Assembly: GCA_030830595.1 (NCBI GenBank)
Contig: JAURMS010000003.1
Location: 1-5,937 of the forward strand
Direction: 5' to 3'
Length of the DNA: 5,937 nucleotides
From: Gammaproteobacteria bacterium
Lineage (GTDB): Bacteria > Pseudomonadota > Gammaproteobacteria > Steroidobacterales > Steroidobacteraceae
Below are positions 1-5,937 of the stretch, piece by piece. The translations under genes were made by a program, and so were the position numbers. Position 1 is the first letter of the stretch; each line of letters begins with the position of its first letter. A model generated the notes under the pieces. That model saw nothing but the letters and a program-made list of their open reading frames with translations. It was not told where the DNA came from and ran no database searches.

Positions 1-1
1 C

Positions 2-1885
2 ACCCCGCTCGAGCGACTGTTCACCGGTGCGGAATTCGCGCCCATCCGCGAGGCCGCACGAGCCGTGCACAAGCGGGTGCTGCGCAGCCGGCTGTTCGTC
101 GCCCTGCACATGCATGCGGGCGATGGCAACGTGCACACCAATATCCCCGTCAACTCGGACGACTACGCCATGATGCGCGAAGCCGAGGAGACGGTGGAGC
201 GGATCATGGCGATTGCCCGCTCCCTCGACGGCTCCATCTCGGGCGAGCACGGCATCGGCATCACCAAGTACGCCTTCCTCACCGAGGCCGAGGTGGCGGA
301 GTTCCGCGCCTACAAGGAGCGGATCGACCCCGAGGGCCGCTACAACCGGGGCAAGCTGCTGCCCGGCGCGGACCTGCGCCATGCCTACACGCCGAGTTTC
401 GGCCTGCTGGGACACGAGTCCCTGATCATGCAGCAGTCCGACATCAACTCCATCTCGGATGCCGTGAAGGACTGCCTGCGCTGCGGCAAGTGCAAGCCGG
501 TCTGCGCCACCCATGTGCCGGGCGCCAACCTGCTCTACTCGCCGCGCAACAAGATCCTGGCCACCTCCCTGCTGGTGGAGGCCTTCCTCTATGAGGAGCA
601 AACCCGCCGCGGGGTCTCGGTGCGCCACTTCGACGAGTTCGGTGACGTGGCCGACCACTGCACGATCTGCCACAAATGCGCCTCTCCATGCCCGGTGGAC
701 ATCGACTTCGGCGACGTGTCGATGGCCATGCGCGACCTGCTGCGGCGCCTCGGCAAGCAGCGCTTCAATCCGGCCAAGCGGGCCGCGCTGTTCTTCCTCG
801 AGGCCAACCGCCCCGAGACCATCAAGGCCGCCCGCAAGGTGATGATCGACTGGGGTTACCGGGCTCAACGCCTGGGGCATCGGGCGCTGGCCGGCTTCGC
901 CCGCCGCCAGACCCGTCAGCCACCGGCCACCACCGGCCGGCCACGCCTGCACGAGCAGGTGGTGCACTTCGTCAACAAGAAGATGCCGGGCGGCCTGCCC
1001 AAGCGGACGGCCCGGGCCCTGCTGGACATCGAGGACCGCAACTACGTCCCGGTGATCCGCGATCCGCAGCGCACCACAGCCGACTCGGAAGCCGTGTTCT
1101 ATTTCCCCGGCTGCGGCTCGGAGCGACTGTTCTCCCAGGTCGGGCTGGCCACCCAGGCGATGCTGTGGAAGGTCGGAGTGCAGACCGTCCTGCCCCCGGG
1201 CTACCTGTGCTGCGGCTATCCGCAGCGCGGCGCCGGGGAATTCGACAAGGCGGAAAAAATGATCACCGACAACCGGGTCCTGTTCCACCGGGTGGCCAAC
1301 ACCCTCAATTACCTCGACATCAAGACGGTGGTGGTCAGTTGCGGCACCTGCCACGACCAGCTGCAGGGCTACCGCTTCGAGGAGATCTTTCCCGGCGCCC
1401 GCATCGTCGACATCCACGAGTTCCTCATGGAGAAGGGCGTATCGGTCAATGGGGTCACCGGCGTGCGTTACATGTACCACGACCCCTGCCACTCGCCCAT
1501 GCAGGAGCATGAGCCACTCACCGTGGTCAACACCCTGATGAACGCCAGCGCCAACGGCAGGATCGTGAAGAACGACCGCTGCTGCGGCGAGTCCGGCACG
1601 CTGGCCGTGGTGCGGCCGGACGTCTCCACGCAGGTACGCTTCCGCAAGGAGCAGGAGCTGGCTCGCGGCACCGAGGCCCTCAGGGCGGATGGCTTCGAGG
1701 GCCAGGTGAAGGTCCTGACCTCCTGCCCATCCTGCCTGCAGGGGCTGGCGCGGTTCACCGACGATACCGGGCTGGACGCCGACTACATCGTGGTGGAACT
1801 GGCGCGTCACGTGCTGGGCAAGGACTGGATGCCCGACTACATCCGGCTGGCCAATACCGGCGGCATCGAGCGGGTCCTGCTATGA
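2..1885 (+). CDS. FAD-linked oxidase fused to (Fe-S)-binding subunit (GlcD/GlcF or D-lactate dehydrogenase type), 5' partial
   Basis: The frame is open from base 2 and there is no stop upstream, so this is the C-terminal 627 residues of a longer protein; the GTG at 65 is an internal valine, not a start. Residues about 35-120 are the end of an FAD-oxidase C-terminal domain, with HMHAGDGNVHTN, SGEHGIGITK and IDPEGRYNRGKLLP. Next come two ferredoxin-like [4Fe-4S] motifs, C158/C161/C164/C168 and C220/C223/C226/C230. Two CCG (DUF224) cysteine-rich domains follow: C371, C403-C404, C447/C450 and C496, C527-C528, C575/C578. In glycolate oxidase these parts are separate GlcD and GlcF subunits; here they are one chain. 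Family knowledge says such proteins oxidise 2-hydroxyacids (glycolate or D-lactate) at the inner membrane and pass electrons through Fe-S clusters to quinone. Every expected cysteine is present, so it looks functional. The exact substrate cannot be told. It resembles the long DUF3683-containing fusions, but that N-terminal part is outside the window. Confidence 0.9.
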   Translation, partial: TPLERLFTGAEFAPIREAARAVHKRVLRSRLFVALHMHAGDGNVHTNIPVNSDDYAMMREAEETVERIMAIARSLDGSISGEHGIGITKYAFLTEAEVAEFRAYKERIDPEGRYNRGKLLPGADLRHAYTPSFGLLGHESLIMQQSDINSISDAVKDCLRCGKCKPVCATHVPGANLLYSPRNKILATSLLVEAFLYEEQTRRGVSVRHFDEFGDVADHCTICHKCASPCPVDIDFGDVSMAMRDLLRRLGKQRFNPAKRAALFFLEANRPETIKAARKVMIDWGYRAQRLGHRALAGFARRQTRQPPATTGRPRLHEQVVHFVNKKMPGGLPKRTARALLDIEDRNYVPVIRDPQRTTADSEAVFYFPGCGSERLFSQVGLATQAMLWKVGVQTVLPPGYLCCGYPQRGAGEFDKAEKMITDNRVLFHRVANTLNYLDIKTVVVSCGTCHDQLQGYRFEEIFPGARIVDIHEFLMEKGVSVNGVTGVRYMYHDPCHSPMQEHEPLTVVNTLMNASANGRIVKNDRCCGESGTLAVVRPDVSTQVRFRKEQELARGTEALRADGFEGQVKVLTSCPSCLQGLARFTDDTGLDADYIVVELARHVLGKDWMPDYIRLANTGGIERVLL

Positions 1886-1944
1886 GATTATTTAGTGCAA
1901 TTAAAACATATGGTTGCGGTCTTATTTTATAAATAGATTCAAGT

Positions 1945-1977
1945 CATGGCGGGTCGCACTTTGCATCGGGCGCCATG
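1945..1977. repeat. Inverted repeat CATGGCG / CGCCATG
   Basis: A perfect 7-base inverted repeat has its left arm at 1945-1951 and right arm at 1971-1977, with 19 bases between. It brackets the candidate -35 hexamer at 1961-1966, so it could be an operator or form an RNA hairpin. Chance occurrence in GC-rich DNA is possible. Confidence 0.4.
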
Positions 1978-1992
1978 GACACTATTATCTCG

Positions 1993-2011
1993 GGGGCGGA
2001 TGTCCCGCCCC
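1993..2011 (+). repeat. GC-rich hairpin in exbD leader
   Basis: GGGGCGG at 1993-1999 pairs perfectly with CCGCCCC at 2005-2011 around a five-base loop. It ends 7 bases before the ribosome binding site of exbD and sits just after the candidate -10 box, so it would lie at the very 5' end of the transcript. No T-tract follows, which argues against an intrinsic terminator. It could affect translation or mRNA stability; that is inference. Confidence 0.45.
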
Positions 2012-2018
2012 GTCAGTG

Positions 2019-2025
2019 AAAGGGG
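2019..2025 (+). promoter_or_regulatory. Ribosome binding site of exbD (decides start)
   Basis: AAAGGGG ends 9 bases before the ATG at 2035. The alternative in-frame TTG at 2026 touches this site with no spacing, so ATG 2035 is the better start. Confidence 0.6.
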
Positions 2026-2034
2026 TTGATTGCA

Positions 2035-2460
2035 ATGGCGATTTCGGTAGGCGGCGATGCTTCGGAACCCATGGTTGAGCCCAACGTCATTCCGTTGGTG
2101 GACATCATGCTGGTGCTGCTCATCATCTTCATCATCACGATTCCGGTGATGACCCACGCGGTCAAGATCGACCTGCCGCGCGACACCCCCAGCGAGCCCA
2201 CGGAGCCGCCCGAGGTCATCAACCTCGAGATCGACTTCGACGGCAGCATCATCTGGAACGGCTCGGTGATCGACGCGGCGACCATGATCGACTTCATCCG
2301 CACCGACGCCAACAAGGACCCGCAGCCCGAGGTGCACCTCCGGGCCAACTCCCGCGTCCGCTACGAGTACGTGGCCTACGTCCTGTTCGCGCTCCAGCGC
2401 AATGGGCTCAAGAAGATCGGCTTCCTGACGGGCGACCCGTCCGCGGCACCGGCGGGCTAG
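2035..2460 (+). CDS. exbD: ExbD/TolR family biopolymer transport protein
   Basis: This encodes a 141-residue protein, the normal size for ExbD/TolR. Residues 1-17 are a short cytoplasmic N-terminus. Residues about 18-38 (VIPLVDIMLVLLIIFIITIP) form the single membrane helix, and D23 in PLVDIMLVLLIIF matches the conserved aspartate that carries protons in ExbD. The rest is the periplasmic domain, including the INLEIDFDGSIIWNG strand and ending with LFALQRNGLKKIGFLTG, the usual ExbD C-terminal motif. Family members sit with ExbB in the inner membrane and use proton motive force to energise TonB or related partners. Here no exbB or tonB lies next to it: the upstream gene is a dehydrogenase and the downstream gene is convergent. 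It could be an ExbD2-like paralog serving a specialised system. TolR is less likely given the close match to ExbD at the helix, but cannot be fully excluded. The start was chosen at ATG 2035 from RBS spacing. Confidence 0.88.
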   Translation: MAISVGGDASEPMVEPNVIPLVDIMLVLLIIFIITIPVMTHAVKIDLPRDTPSEPTEPPEVINLEIDFDGSIIWNGSVIDAATMIDFIRTDANKDPQPEVHLRANSRVRYEYVAYVLFALQRNGLKKIGFLTGDPSAAPAG

Positions 2461-4508
2461 CCTCCGGCATAGCGCGCAAACCAGGCCAGGATGGCCTGGT
2501 TGCGTGCCGCCAGCTGGCTCGGCCTCAGGTCGAGCGCATGCGGCGCCCCCGGCACCCGCACCAGCAGGGTGTCCACGCCCCTCAACTTGAGCGCGTGATA
2601 GAACTGCTCGGATTCCGAGATCGGGGTGCGCAGGTCCTGTTCCCCGGTCAACAGCATCGTCGGCGTGCTGACCTTGCCCACCCGCGATAGCGGCGAACGA
2701 CGCCAGTAGGCTTCGGGCTCCTCCCACGGCGGTGCAGCGAACCAGTAACGGGAAAAGTAGTTGGGCAGGTCGGCAGTCAGCGCAAAGCTGGTCCAGTTGA
2801 TCACCGGCTTCTGCACCACCGCCGCCTTGAAGCGATCAGTGCTCCCGACGATCCATGCGGTCAGCACCCCGCCGCCGCTGCCGCCTGTGACGTACAGCCG
2901 CCCGGGATCCGCGTGGCCCGCCTCGATCACGGCGTCAACAGCCGAAAGCAGGTCGTCGTAATCCTTGCCCGGATAGTCGTGATGGATCAGGTTGGCGAAG
3001 GCCTCCCCATAGCTGGTGCTGCCGCGCGGATTCACATAGAGCACCAGGTAGCCGGCGGCCGCATAGAGCTGCATCTCCATCGCGAAGCGCGGCCCGTAAT
3101 TGGCAAAGGGACCGCCATGAATCTCGAGGATCAGCGGGTAGCGTTGTCCGGCCTTGAATCCCGGTGGCTTGACCAGCCAGGCCTGAATCTCACGACCGTC
3201 GACTGAAGACGAGACGTTCAACTCCTCCACTTCGCCGAGGCTTCGTCTTCCCAAAAAGTCCTCATTGAGCGACGTCAGCACCCGACTTTTGCGGCCGGGC
3301 TCCAACAGGGCCACCTCGGCCGGTTGCAAGGCTGTCAGCGAAGTGTAGGCCAGGCGACCGCCGCGCGACTGCGAGTAGGAGCCGCCAGGATAGGGGCGAG
3401 ACCAGCTGGTGCCGCCGAGGTCGTCGACGAGGACCTCTGCCCGGCCACCCGCCACAACGGGCAGCCTGAGCAGCCGGGTACGACCCCGATCGTCCGACTC
3501 GACGATCAGCGAGCGGCCGTCCGGCGACCAGCTCGGCGCGTTGAGGTCACGATCGAGGTCGGGAAACAACTCTCGCGGCTCGCCACCAGCCAGCGGCATG
3601 AAGTAGAGGCGACTGCGCTGGTAACTCATGCGCCGGTCATCGAAACCGGTCCAGGCCAGCCATTTGCCGTCTGGCGACACCACCGGATCGGAATCTGGTC
3701 CATAGCGCCGGGTCAAGGGCGTCAGTTCGCCCTCGGCGAGGTCCAGTCGGTAGAGCTCGCTGTCCAACGGATGCTGCTCCCGGTCCTCGCGACGATTCGC
3801 CGAAAGCAACAGGCCACTGCCATCGGGCAGCCACTCCAGGTCACCGTGATCATAAGGTCCCTCGGTCAGCTGCCGGGGCGTGCCCCCCTCGGCCGGCACC
3901 ACGAAGACCTGGGCGTAGGCATCGGGCAGCATGCCGCGGCCATCGCCGCGGAACACCATGCGATCGATCACCACCAGCGGCTCGGCCCACTTGGCACCCT
4001 TGGGCGCCTTCGGCAGGTCGATCGCCAGGGGTTCTTGTTGGCGGGCCACGCGCATCGTGAACGCCAGGCTGGAGCCGTCGGGAGACCATTCCATGGAGAG
4101 TGGCGCGTCGGGCAACTGGGCAACAGCCGTCGAGGCTCCCGCCCCCAGGTAGCGGATATAGAGCTGGGCCCGCCCGTCACGGTCGGCCGCGACATAGGCC
4201 AAGCGGCTCCCATCGGGCGACCAGCGCGGCGTGGAGGCCTCGAGGTCACCGTCCAGCAACGGGCGATGGCTGCTGCCGTCCGCGCCCACCATCCACAGCT
4301 GACCCCGTCCGCGATCCAGCAGCTTGTCGAACGACCGGCGCTGATACACCACCTGCCTGCCATCCGGGGAGATTTGCGGATCGGCGGCGTACTCGAGCTC
4401 GAAGACATCGGCTGGCGCCAGCGGCGGCGTCTCGGCCGGGGCGTCCATGCAGGACCCGAACGCGACCAATGCCAGCACCCCTGCCGGCAGCTGCTTGTTC
4501 ATCCTCAT
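2457..4508 (-). CDS. S9 family peptidase (prolyl oligopeptidase / acylaminoacyl-peptidase type), probable lipoprotein
   Basis: This encodes a complete 683-residue protein. The N-terminus MRMNKQLPAGVLALVAFGSC is a short basic and hydrophobic signal followed by a lipobox-like AFGSC, suggesting lipid attachment at C20 (phenylalanine at -3 is not ideal). Residues about 35-400 form a beta-propeller with six PD40-type SPDG motifs near 47, 97, 142, 227 (LPDG), 278 and 328. Residues about 430-683 are the alpha/beta hydrolase domain: HGGP at 464-467 for the oxyanion region, nucleophile S544 in GGSGGG, D625 in GEQDLRTP and H657 in GAPHALD, so the triad is complete. Family members cleave short peptides, with the propeller filtering substrate size; DPP-IV-like or acylaminoacyl specificity cannot be decided. 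An upstream in-frame ATG at 4535 would add nine residues, but GGGAGGGG just before 4508 favours the start given. The gene converges on exbD, overlapping by four bases, and diverges from the PQQ dehydrogenase gene. Confidence 0.92.
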   Translation of the reverse strand: MRMNKQLPAGVLALVAFGSCMDAPAETPPLAPADVFELEYAADPQISPDGRQVVYQRRSFDKLLDRGRGQLWMVGADGSSHRPLLDGDLEASTPRWSPDGSRLAYVAADRDGRAQLYIRYLGAGASTAVAQLPDAPLSMEWSPDGSSLAFTMRVARQQEPLAIDLPKAPKGAKWAEPLVVIDRMVFRGDGRGMLPDAYAQVFVVPAEGGTPRQLTEGPYDHGDLEWLPDGSGLLLSANRREDREQHPLDSELYRLDLAEGELTPLTRRYGPDSDPVVSPDGKWLAWTGFDDRRMSYQRSRLYFMPLAGGEPRELFPDLDRDLNAPSWSPDGRSLIVESDDRGRTRLLRLPVVAGGRAEVLVDDLGGTSWSRPYPGGSYSQSRGGRLAYTSLTALQPAEVALLEPGRKSRVLTSLNEDFLGRRSLGEVEELNVSSSVDGREIQAWLVKPPGFKAGQRYPLILEIHGGPFANYGPRFAMEMQLYAAAGYLVLYVNPRGSTSYGEAFANLIHHDYPGKDYDDLLSAVDAVIEAGHADPGRLYVTGGSGGGVLTAWIVGSTDRFKAAVVQKPVINWTSFALTADLPNYFSRYWFAAPPWEEPEAYWRRSPLSRVGKVSTPTMLLTGEQDLRTPISESEQFYHALKLRGVDTLLVRVPGAPHALDLRPSQLAARNQAILAWFARYAGG
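2465..2509. terminator. Strong hairpin at convergent gene ends, possible 3'-end structure
   Basis: A perfect 10-base inverted repeat, AACCAGGCCA (2479-2488) and TGGCCTGGTT (2492-2501), has only a three-base GGA loop. The stem extends outward with one bulged A (2478) through 2472-2477 and 2502-2507 (one G-T pair), or alternatively through CGGCA 2465-2469 and TGCCG 2505-2509. It starts a few bases after the exbD stop and lies inside the last codons of the S9 peptidase gene. No T-tract follows on either strand, so a classical intrinsic terminator is not shown; it may stabilise or stop the exbD transcript. Confidence 0.4.
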
Positions 4509-4512
4509 CGCA

Positions 4513-4520
4513 CCCCTCCC
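4513..4520 (-). promoter_or_regulatory. Ribosome binding site of the S9 peptidase (decides start)
   Basis: On the minus strand GGGAGGGG lies four bases before the ATG at 4508 (seven from its GGAG core). It is too far from the next ATG at 4502 and downstream of the ATG at 4535, so it supports 4508. Confidence 0.65.
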
Positions 4521-4610
4521 GGTTGTTTGCCCCATCCAGCCTAACCCTTCGCTACCCCCTGCTCAATTCACGGCTTGACTTGGCTCGGAGCAAGGCGAGA
4601 TCCTCCTCGC

Positions 4611-4618
4611 AGGGGGGA
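4611..4618 (+). promoter_or_regulatory. Ribosome binding site of the PQQ dehydrogenase
   Basis: AGGGGGGA ends six bases before the ATG at 4625, which is followed directly by a signal peptide. This supports that start. Confidence 0.6.
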
Positions 4619-4624
4619 CTCTAA

Positions 4625-5937
4625 ATGAACCACAAGCAGGCGCTCGCGATTGTTGCCCTGGCCGCGGTTGCGGCCGCCCACGCCCGGCCCGCCGCGGCCG
4701 CCAGTGAGCAGTACGGCCGCTACTGCGCGGAATGTCATCATCTTGATTTGCGCGGCAGTGCCCACGGTGCTGCCCTGAGGGGCGCAGCATTCACTGCGAA
4801 ATGGAGCGGCCGCAAGGCCGGGGATCTGGCCGAGCTCATCCGGACCAGCATGGCCATGAACGCACCCTCTGGCCTGAGCGAGCTCGAGGCACTCGCGCTG
4901 GCGGGTTACCTGGCCGAGGCCAATGGCGCCAAGCCGACGGATTCGCCCCCGGCTGCAGAGTCGGTCCTGACATTTGCGGGAGGCAGTGCCCAGGATGGCG
5001 AGGCCAGCAGCTGGGAAGGCGCCAGCGGGATTGCCGAGGCGGCGGCCCGGGCGAGTCGCTGGCGCAGCGGCCGAACTCCGGACCTGCGTCCGGTCACTCA
5101 GGCGCTGCTCGACGATCCACCGCCTGGCTCCTGGCTGAACTGGAGGCGGACAGCCTCCGGTCATGGCCACAGCCCCCTTGATCAGGTGAAGGTCGACAAT
5201 GTCGGGCGTCTCAAGCTCGCCTGGGCCATGACCATGCGCGAGGGCAGCAACCAGGTCACCCCGATTGTTCATGACGGAGTGATGTTCCTGACCCACCCGG
5301 GGAACGTGATCCAGGCGCTGGATGCCGGCAGCGGTGAATTGATCTGGGAATACTCGGCAGGGTACCCGGAGGCTGCACGGACCCTGGGGGGCCCGACGCG
5401 GAACCTCGCCATCTACGGCGACAAGATTTTCCTGGCCACCTACGATGCCGCGCTGGTCGCCCTCGACATGCACTCTGGCAGGGAAGTCTGGCGCACGGTC
5501 AAGGCCGACTATCGCAAGGGTTACACCCACACCGCAGGGCCCGTGGTGGTCGCCGGGGTGCTGATCAGTGGCATCAATGGCTGCGAGCGTTTCAAGGATG
5601 AAGGCTGCTTCGTGACCGGGCACGATCCGGAGACGGGCCGCGAACTCTGGCGAACCCAGACCATCGCCCAAGCGGGCGACCCCAACGACGCGAGTTGGGC
5701 GGGAGTGCCGCCCATGCTGCGTGGCGGCGGGGACAACTGGATCGCCGGCAGCTACGACCCGGTGCTCGGCCTCTACTACCTCGGCACCTCCCAGGCGAAG
5801 CCATGGGTTGCAGCCAGCCGGGGCATGAGCCCGAGCGATGCGGCGCTGTATACCAATTCCACGCTGGCGCTTGACCCGGCCACCGGGCGAATCGCCTGGT
5901 ATTTCCAGCATGTCCCCGGCGAGACCCTGGACATGGA
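4625..5937 (+). CDS. PQQ-dependent dehydrogenase with N-terminal cytochrome c domain (quinohemoprotein), 3' partial
   Basis: The frame is open from ATG 4625 to the window end, giving 437 residues without a stop. Residues 1-26 are a Sec-type signal peptide (cleavage perhaps after A20 or A26), placing the protein in the periplasm. Residues about 27-102 are a cytochrome c domain: heme motif C34-A-E-C37-H38, with M76 (or M78) before the SGLSELEALALAGYL helix as likely axial ligand. A linker of about 50 residues leads to the PQQ beta-propeller from about 165, with WLNWRRTASGHGHSPLDQ and repeated blade motifs such as ALDAGSGELIW and HDPETGRELWR. Predicted active-site residues are E321 (in NGCERF), W372 (GGDNWIAGSYDP) and N411 (YTNSTLALD), matching the calcium and PQQ contacts of methanol/alcohol dehydrogenases. 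The catalytic aspartate would lie beyond the window. The paired cysteines of methanol dehydrogenase are absent; C320 and C328 flank E321. The likely role is periplasmic alcohol oxidation with internal electron transfer to heme; the substrate is unknown. Confidence 0.88.
   Translation, partial: MNHKQALAIVALAAVAAAHARPAAAASEQYGRYCAECHHLDLRGSAHGAALRGAAFTAKWSGRKAGDLAELIRTSMAMNAPSGLSELEALALAGYLAEANGAKPTDSPPAAESVLTFAGGSAQDGEASSWEGASGIAEAAARASRWRSGRTPDLRPVTQALLDDPPPGSWLNWRRTASGHGHSPLDQVKVDNVGRLKLAWAMTMREGSNQVTPIVHDGVMFLTHPGNVIQALDAGSGELIWEYSAGYPEAARTLGGPTRNLAIYGDKIFLATYDAALVALDMHSGREVWRTVKADYRKGYTHTAGPVVVAGVLISGINGCERFKDEGCFVTGHDPETGRELWRTQTIAQAGDPNDASWAGVPPMLRGGGDNWIAGSYDPVLGLYYLGTSQAKPWVAASRGMSPSDAALYTNSTLALDPATGRIAWYFQHVPGETLDM

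Larger units (their letters stand above)
1886..2034 (+). promoter_or_regulatory. AT-rich leader / promoter region of exbD
   Basis: This 149-base spacer is clearly richer in A+T in its first half (1886-1945) than the GC-rich genes on both sides. The best sigma-70-like pair is TTGCAT at 1961-1966 and TATTAT at 1983-1988, spaced by 16 bases; the -10 matches 5 of 6 consensus bases but the -35 only 3 of 6. A second -10-like TATAAA lies at 1928-1933 without a good -35. Two inverted repeats lie at 1945-1977 and 1993-2011. No T-tract terminator for the upstream oxidase gene was found, so read-through into exbD is possible. The promoter assignment is inference from hexamer matches only. Confidence 0.4.
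4509..4624. promoter_or_regulatory. Divergent intergenic region between S9 peptidase and PQQ dehydrogenase
   Basis: These 116 bases must hold the starts of both divergent transcripts. On the plus strand TTGACT at 4575-4580 matches 5 of 6 bases of a -35 box, but no good -10 follows at 16-18 bases. On the minus strand only a weak TTGAGC...TAGGCT pair is seen. A small inverted repeat, GCGAG 4595-4599 and CTCGC 4606-4610, precedes the plus-strand RBS. I cannot name a regulator. Confidence 0.35.

Noticed and set aside
676..1512. 278-codon open frame in another plus-strand frame
   Set aside because: It overlaps the FAD/Fe-S protein, which has all cluster cysteines in its own frame; the alternative product is compositionally biased and unrecognisable.
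1993..2011. Intrinsic terminator for the FAD/Fe-S oxidase gene
   Set aside because: The stem is stable but no run of T follows, and it lies over 100 bases past the stop, next to the exbD RBS; a leader structure fits better.
1939..2727. 262-codon minus-strand open frame covering exbD and the peptidase end
   Set aside because: It crosses two well-supported genes and contains a histidine/aspartate-rich shadow of exbD; no family features.
3324..4544. 406-codon open frame on the plus strand
   Set aside because: It lies antisense to the S9 peptidase, whose propeller and catalytic triad are intact. It shows no domain and its composition is typical of a GC-rich shadow frame.
4581..4596. Possible sigma-54 promoter TGGCTCG...AAGGC before the PQQ dehydrogenase
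   Set aside because: The TGG element is good, but the -12 GC is out by one base from the required spacing and the TTGC is absent.
4568..5911. 447-codon open frame on the minus strand
   Set aside because: It is antisense to the quinohemoprotein gene, which has clear signal peptide, heme and PQQ motifs. The translation is low in recognisable domains and is explained by GC-rich codon bias.

Overview
This is a GC-rich window with dense coding. It probably comes from a Gram-negative proteobacterium, most likely Gammaproteobacteria. The support is an ExbD-type energy-transduction protein, a periplasmic PQQ dehydrogenase with a covalent-heme domain, a lipoprotein-like S9 peptidase and a large fused FAD/Fe-S hydroxyacid oxidase. 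The taxonomic guess is inference; no rRNA or other marker gene is present.

Layout: (1) Bases 2-1885 (+) carry the C-terminal 627 residues of an FAD-linked oxidase fused to an iron-sulfur subunit (GlcD/GlcF or D-lactate dehydrogenase type); its 5' part lies outside the window. (2) Bases 1886-2034 are an unusually AT-rich spacer with candidate promoter elements and two inverted repeats. (3) Bases 2035-2460 (+) are an exbD-family gene with no exbB or tonB beside it. (4) Bases 2457-4508 (-) are a complete S9 (prolyl oligopeptidase) family peptidase, probably a lipoprotein. It converges on exbD and shares a CTAG stop with it. (5) Bases 4509-4624 are a divergent intergenic region. (6) Bases 4625-5937 (+) are the first 437 residues of a quinohemoprotein dehydrogenase with an N-terminal cytochrome c domain followed by a PQQ beta-propeller. 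It runs off the window end.

How the genes may work together: the genes do not form one operon. Two are substrate dehydrogenases feeding electrons to the respiratory chain, one through FAD and Fe-S clusters and one through PQQ and heme in the periplasm. ExbD would be part of a proton-motive-force transducing complex with an ExbB encoded elsewhere. The S9 peptidase would degrade peptides in the envelope. No mobile element, CRISPR array, tRNA or rRNA was seen. I found no convincing new multi-gene system. The less ordinary points are the shared stop and strong hairpin at the convergent gene ends, the solitary exbD with a structured AT-rich leader, and the heme-first quinohemoprotein architecture.
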